A DNA stretch of 8,614 bases, taken from Azoarcus sp. Lineage in GTDB: Bacteria; Pseudomonadota; Gammaproteobacteria; Burkholderiales; Rhodocyclaceae. Shown here in pieces: positions 5,784-8,614 of this stretch. The translations under genes and the position numbers were made by a program. The stretch is from the NCBI GenBank assembly GCA_031259795.1, contig JAIRLA010000006.1, forward strand, positions 1 to 8,614, in the 5' to 3' direction. Below the pieces are notes generated by a model. It saw only the letters and a list, made by a program, of their open reading frames with translations, was not told the origin of the DNA and ran no database searches. Every line of letters starts with the position of its first letter. Within the stretch, counting starts at the first letter, position 1.

Positions 5784-6287
5784 ATGAACACAAACACTCC
5801 CGAAAAGCGCCCGCTCGACACCTGGTCCGACTACCGCGACGCCGTGGCCGGACTGCTTGCGGATACGCAAACGCATTTCGTCGTCTTCGACCCCGATCTG
5901 GCGGAAACCGGGCTGGAAAGCCCGCAATGCGCCGCTTCGCTGGCGGCGCTGGTCAGGCGGGCATCGCCGGGGGACGCCATCCGCTTCCTGCTGCGCGACC
6001 CTTCCCATCTCGAACGCGACTGTCCCAGACTCATGCGCATCCTGGCCGATTTCAGCCATCGCTTCACGGTGCGGGTACTCCGGCCCGAGCAGATTGAGCG
6101 CGTCCCCGAATCGGCCTTCGTCATTGCCGACGGCGACAACGTCGTATTGCGCTTTCACCACGCCTTTCCGCGCGGGCGCGTCAGTCGCGGCGACAGTCCC
6201 GCCGCCGCGGAGCTTCTGGCGCTGTTCGAAACATTCTGGCTGGAGGCGGAACAAGGCCCCACCGGCGCGAAGCCTCTCGGGCTTTGA
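5784..6287 (+). CDS. Small DUF7931-like conserved protein
   Basis: A 167-residue soluble protein without signal peptide or membrane segment. The order of blocks resembles the DUF7931 domain, sometimes fused C-terminal to GNAT acetyltransferases in betaproteobacteria. These blocks are YRDAVAGLLADTQTHFVVFD (about 17-36), DPDLAETGLES, the helix PQCAASLAALVRRA, IRFLLRDPSHLERDCPRLMR, FSHRFTVRVL, SAFVIADGDNVVLRFHHAFP and ALFETFWLEAEQ. The fold recalls the phospholipase D superfamily, but no HKD motif is present, so catalysis is not predicted. It follows roxA by 94 bp in the same direction and may share its transcript. GGAG at 5770-5773 marks the start. The family call is from memory of the pattern and the function is unknown. 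Confidence 0.7.
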   Translation: MNTNTPEKRPLDTWSDYRDAVAGLLADTQTHFVVFDPDLAETGLESPQCAASLAALVRRASPGDAIRFLLRDPSHLERDCPRLMRILADFSHRFTVRVLRPEQIERVPESAFVIADGDNVVLRFHHAFPRGRVSRGDSPAAAELLALFETFWLEAEQGPTGAKPLGL

Positions 6288-6311
6288 ACCAGCCAGCGGC
6301 GCTTAGGACTT

Positions 6312-6371
6312 CCCTCCCCCGCTTGCGGGGGAGGGTGGCCGAAGGCCGGGAGAGGGTTTCCAACCATGCGG
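6312..6371 (+). repeat. GC-rich hairpin repeat after the DUF7931-like gene
   Basis: CCCTCCCCCGC-TT-GCGGGGGAGGG (6312-6335) is an 11-bp stem. It is followed by TGGCCGAAGGCCGGGAGAGG and GTTTCCAACCATGCGGAGCG. It has the same order as the right arm of the 3880-4080 palindrome read on the minus strand. It may also act as a transcription stop for the upstream gene, though no T-tract follows directly. Confidence 0.65.
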
Positions 6372-6375
6372 AGCG

Positions 6376-6611
6376 CAGAAACTCGAATCATGTTCCAATG
6401 GTTTCCATGAATGCATGTAAGTCGTTGAAAGTAATGAATTTTTCACTCCTCACGTTCTGCTGGGCACGGCTGGAATCCATGTGCAACCGGGACTTTTCAG
6501 TCCAGTTTCAAGTCCACTTTAAGGCGGCGCGGATTTCGGTTTTTTGCTGGCGCGGCGGGGGGGACGGCGACAACATCCAGGCCATGACTCACCACTCGAA
6601 GGAGTTTTGAC
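6376..6611. other. Upstream region of integrase, possible att side
   Basis: No gene. The composition drops toward A+T over about 6385-6460 compared with both sides. A small hairpin GGACT-TTTC-AGTCC lies at 6490-6503, followed by two further AGTCC-like blocks. P4-type integrases usually have an attachment site in this position, normally a tRNA 3' end. I see no T-arm or CCA end, so the att site cannot be named. Confidence 0.4.
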
Positions 6612-7931
6612 ATGGCACTCACCGACACCGCTGTCCGGCAGGCAAAGGCCACCGGCAAAGCCTACACCATGGGCGACCTCGATGGACTGTCCCTCGCGGT
6701 TTCCCCGCAGGGCGGCAAATCGTGGCACTTTCGTTATTACTGGCAGGGCAGACAAAAACGCATGTCCCTGGGCACCTACCCGGAGGTGTCCCTGCGGGAA
6801 GCGCGCAAGGCCCGCGACGAGGCGCGCGCCCTGCTCGCCAGGGGCGCCAATCCGCACACGCACCGCAAGCAGCAACGGCAGGCGGCCCGGCTTGCCGGCG
6901 AGCACACGTTCGAGGCCGTATTCCATCAGTGGCACGAACGGCATGCGCTGGAAATCAAGACCGGCGCGCGCAGCACGCACGCGGCCATCCTGCGCATCTT
7001 TGGCAAGGATGTCCTGCCTCTCTTGGGGAAACGCTCGATCCTCGACCTGCGGCGTCCCGACCTGCTGGAAGTGATCGAGCGGATCGAGCGCCGGCAAGCG
7101 TTTTCCATTTCGGAGAGTGTGCGTGGCCATCTCAACCAGATTTATCGCTTCGCGCTCGTGAAGGTGCCGGGGCTGGAATACAACTACGCCTCCGACCTCG
7201 ATGTCGTGAGCACGCCGCGTCCGCCCGCGCGCCATCAACCCTTCCTGCGCATGAATGAGTTGCCGGAATTGCTCAAGGACGTGCGGGAATATCGTGGTGA
7301 GGAACAAACCCGGCTCGGGCTGCGCCTGTTGCTGCTCACCTGCGTGCGCACGTGCGAGTTGCGGTTGGCGGAACCCGATCAGTTCGACCTGGAACGCGGT
7401 CTGTGGATCATCCCGCCCGGCAACGTCAAGCAGTTGTCGCGCAAGATGCGTAAAACGAACAATGAAGTGCCGCCCTATATCGTGCCGCTCTCCGCCCAGG
7501 CGATGGAGATCGTCCGCAAGCTGCTGGGCATGATGACGCCGTCCCAGCATTACGTGCTGCGGCACAGGGAGGATGCCGGGAGACCCATCAACGAGAGCAC
7601 CCTGAACGCGGCATTGAGGCTCATGGGCTACAGATCCCGGCTGACGGGGCACGGCATCCGGGCGACCTTCTCGACCGCGTGCAACGAGATCGGCTACCCC
7701 GAAGCCTGGATCAAGGCGCAGTTGTCCCACGTCGACCCGAACCAGGTGCGCGCCGCCTACAACCATGCCGAATACGTGGAGCATCGCCGCCGCATGATGC
7801 AGGATTGGGCGGATCGGCTGGATTTGCTGGAACAGGGCAAGATCGAGGAGGCGGGCCGGCATCTGGTCGTTCATCTGGAAAACGTTTCACGTCCGGCAAT
7901 GCCTGGGCAGCCATTCGCGCACGCGGCCTGA
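6612..7931 (+). CDS. P4-type tyrosine integrase
   Basis: A 439-residue site-specific recombinase that integrates and excises a genomic island or prophage. The N-terminal arm-binding DUF4102 domain covers about 1-85 (ALTDTAVRQAKATGKAYTMG, WHFRYYWQGRQKRMSLGTYP, SLREARKARDEARALLARG). A SAM-like core-binding domain spans about 100-210 and the catalytic domain about 220-405. Catalytic residues are R246 (TCVRTCELRLAEPD), H347 and R350 (HGIRATFST), H373 (QLSHVD) and Y383 (VRAAYNHAEY). A lysine-rich hairpin (VKQLSRKMRKTNNEVPPYIV) holds the likely catalytic Lys. All are intact, and the length is usual. AAGGAG at 6599-6604, seven bases before ATG 6612, fixes the start. No gene for an excisionase is seen nearby. 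It probably marks the left border of an element continuing to the right. Confidence 0.95.
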   Translation: MALTDTAVRQAKATGKAYTMGDLDGLSLAVSPQGGKSWHFRYYWQGRQKRMSLGTYPEVSLREARKARDEARALLARGANPHTHRKQQRQAARLAGEHTFEAVFHQWHERHALEIKTGARSTHAAILRIFGKDVLPLLGKRSILDLRRPDLLEVIERIERRQAFSISESVRGHLNQIYRFALVKVPGLEYNYASDLDVVSTPRPPARHQPFLRMNELPELLKDVREYRGEEQTRLGLRLLLLTCVRTCELRLAEPDQFDLERGLWIIPPGNVKQLSRKMRKTNNEVPPYIVPLSAQAMEIVRKLLGMMTPSQHYVLRHREDAGRPINESTLNAALRLMGYRSRLTGHGIRATFSTACNEIGYPEAWIKAQLSHVDPNQVRAAYNHAEYVEHRRRMMQDWADRLDLLEQGKIEEAGRHLVVHLENVSRPAMPGQPFAHAA

Positions 7932-7935
7932 AACT

Positions 7936-7977
7936 GGCAAAACCCCTCTGACCGGCGCGAATCGCGCCGGTTTTGCC
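7936..7977. terminator. Bidirectional rho-independent terminator
   Basis: Five bases after the integrase stop. The central stem is ACCGGCGCGA (7951-7960) with TCGCGCCGGT (7962-7971), running into TTTTGCC. Outer arms GGCAAAACC (7936-7944) and GGTTTTGCC (7969-7977) are also complementary, so an A-run and a T-run flank the GC stem and termination could work both ways. GGTTTTGCC can pair with either partner, so two alternative folds exist. Confidence 0.75.
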
Positions 7978-7986
7978 GAGTAGCGT

Positions 7987-8025
7987 GGCATGGGGGGACG
8001 GCTTATCGGGGCCGTCCCCCATGCC
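7987..8025. terminator. Second strong hairpin, terminator-like
   Basis: GGCATGGGGGGACGGC (7987-8002) pairs with GCCGTCCCCCATGCC (8011-8025), a 15-bp stem with one bulged G and an 8-base loop, followed by GATTTTCCC. The T-run is short, so it may be a weak terminator, a structural element of the island, or part of a dispersed repeat. It lies only 10 bp from the first terminator. Confidence 0.5.
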
Positions 8026-8084
8026 GATTTTCCCTATGCCTTGCGCGATCGGAAAAAATATTTGGGCTGATCAGACAGACGGTA

Positions 8085-8113
8085 TTGACGTGCGCTCCGT
8101 GACTTTGTACCGT
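8085..8113 (+). promoter_or_regulatory. Candidate promoter for the last gene
   Basis: TTGACG (8085-8090) is followed after 17 bases by TACCGT (8108-8113). The -35 is good; the -10 matches only at three positions, though these include the important first two and last. It lies after both hairpins and about 40 bp before GTG 8153. GTACC is repeated in tandem here. Confidence 0.3.
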
Positions 8114-8152
8114 ACCGATATTTTTGGGATGGGAAAGGGAAGGAAGGCGCGC

Positions 8153-8614
8153 GTGGAAATCAGACACTACAGTCATATCGAATGGAACGACCTGCCCAGG
8201 ATAGAGGCGCCCTCTCTCGCCCTGGACAAGATCGGATGCCGCTTCACCAACCGCTTGTCGCCCGGCGCTCGCCAGATCCGGGGCTTGGGCGAAGCGTTCA
8301 GGCGATGCCGGTTCAGGCTTGGCCGCTTTGACCCCTCGGAAGACGAGCGCGTGGATAACCACGCGCTTCTGACGAACGTCGGCAACGGCGAGTTCGTCAT
8401 CATCCATGACGGCGAGTGGGAATACCCGATGTGCTCCGCGCTGCGCTGGTGCACGGAGAACAATCCCGACGGCTTCCACATCCCCTCCCCCAGCAACCGC
8501 ATTACATGGCTCAGCCTGCCTCCCGAGGGACGCTGGATCGCCGACTTCCGGCTCCCCATGCTGCTGCGCTCGCAGATCGAACAGTGCCTGGAAAGAGGCC
8601 GCCGCGACGCATCG
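8153..8614 (+). CDS. Unrecognised protein, 3' end beyond window
   Basis: The frame is open to the window edge with 154 codons seen and no stop. GTG 8153 is preferred because AAGGAAGG (8140-8147) lies five bases before it. An in-frame ATG at 8129 would add eight residues but has no ribosome binding site. The sequence starts MEIRHYSHIEWNDLPRIEAP and is soluble, with no signal peptide or membrane span. It is rich in Arg and Trp (W11, W89, W99, W119, W128), with five Cys (29, 52, 94, 100, 145) but no zinc-binding spacing. A compact middle part, LLTNVGNGEFVIIHDGEWEY (72-91), looks like a beta hairpin. I recognise no family. Lying 221 bp after an integrase in the same direction, it is probably the first cargo gene of the island. 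Confidence 0.7.
   Translation, partial: MEIRHYSHIEWNDLPRIEAPSLALDKIGCRFTNRLSPGARQIRGLGEAFRRCRFRLGRFDPSEDERVDNHALLTNVGNGEFVIIHDGEWEYPMCSALRWCTENNPDGFHIPSPSNRITWLSLPPEGRWIADFRLPMLLRSQIEQCLERGRRDAS

Noticed and set aside
6470..6530. tRNA 3' end as attachment site (TTTCAAGTCC looks T-arm-like)
   Set aside because: No flanking T-stem of five pairs, no acceptor stem and no CCA end could be assembled around it.
6284..6610. Plus-strand open frame of 108 codons before the integrase
   Set aside because: It begins in the hairpin repeat, has no ribosome binding site and ends on the integrase Shine-Dalgarno region; no protein features.
6519..7874. Minus-strand open frame of 451 codons
   Set aside because: Antisense shadow of the integrase, whose catalytic residues and ribosome binding site are clear on the plus strand.
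8129..8152. ATG 8129 as the start of the last gene
   Set aside because: No ribosome binding site precedes it, whereas GTG 8153 has AAGGAAGG at good spacing, and that purine tract would otherwise be coding. Not fully excluded.

Overview
The window is GC-rich DNA with long G+C-driven antisense open frames, typical of a betaproteobacterium (Rhodocyclales or Burkholderiales-like). This rests on the RoxA-type oxygenase, the DUF7931-like partner and the P4-type integrase; no rRNA or other taxonomic marker is present, so the placement is an inference.

Left part, minus strand (1-3420): a 929-residue TonB-dependent outer-membrane receptor, followed 158 bp downstream by the 5' part of a secreted DUF4198-family protein that runs off the window. 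Both face the same way and could be one transcription unit for uptake of a metal or metal chelate. The receptor has a strong ribosome binding site, and a TATAAT box sits inside an 8-bp inverted repeat just upstream, so it is probably regulated.

Middle, no credible gene (3421-4528): about 1.1 kb packed with repeats. It holds three copies of a GTGTAGATACCTATGC-type motif, two of them forming near-perfect inverted ends about 420 bp apart. It also holds a pair of CGTCATTGCGAGG-type repeats in opposite orientation, a roughly 75-bp direct repeat, and a roughly 200-bp imperfect palindrome built from GC-rich hairpin repeats. Related hairpin repeats recur at 5744 and 6312, flanking the small gene in between.

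Right of this, plus strand (4529-6287): a cupin/JmjC-type 2-oxoglutarate oxygenase of the RoxA (YcfD) family with all iron ligands present, then a small DUF7931-like protein. The roxA start codon lies in a perfect 14-bp tandem duplication that puts the upstream in-frame ATGs out of frame.

Right end (6288-8614): a complete P4-type tyrosine integrase with its catalytic residues, two strong hairpins (the first a likely bidirectional terminator), and an unrecognised gene running off the edge. This probably marks the left border of an integrated island extending beyond the window. The unrecognised gene and the layered repeat region are the least explained parts.
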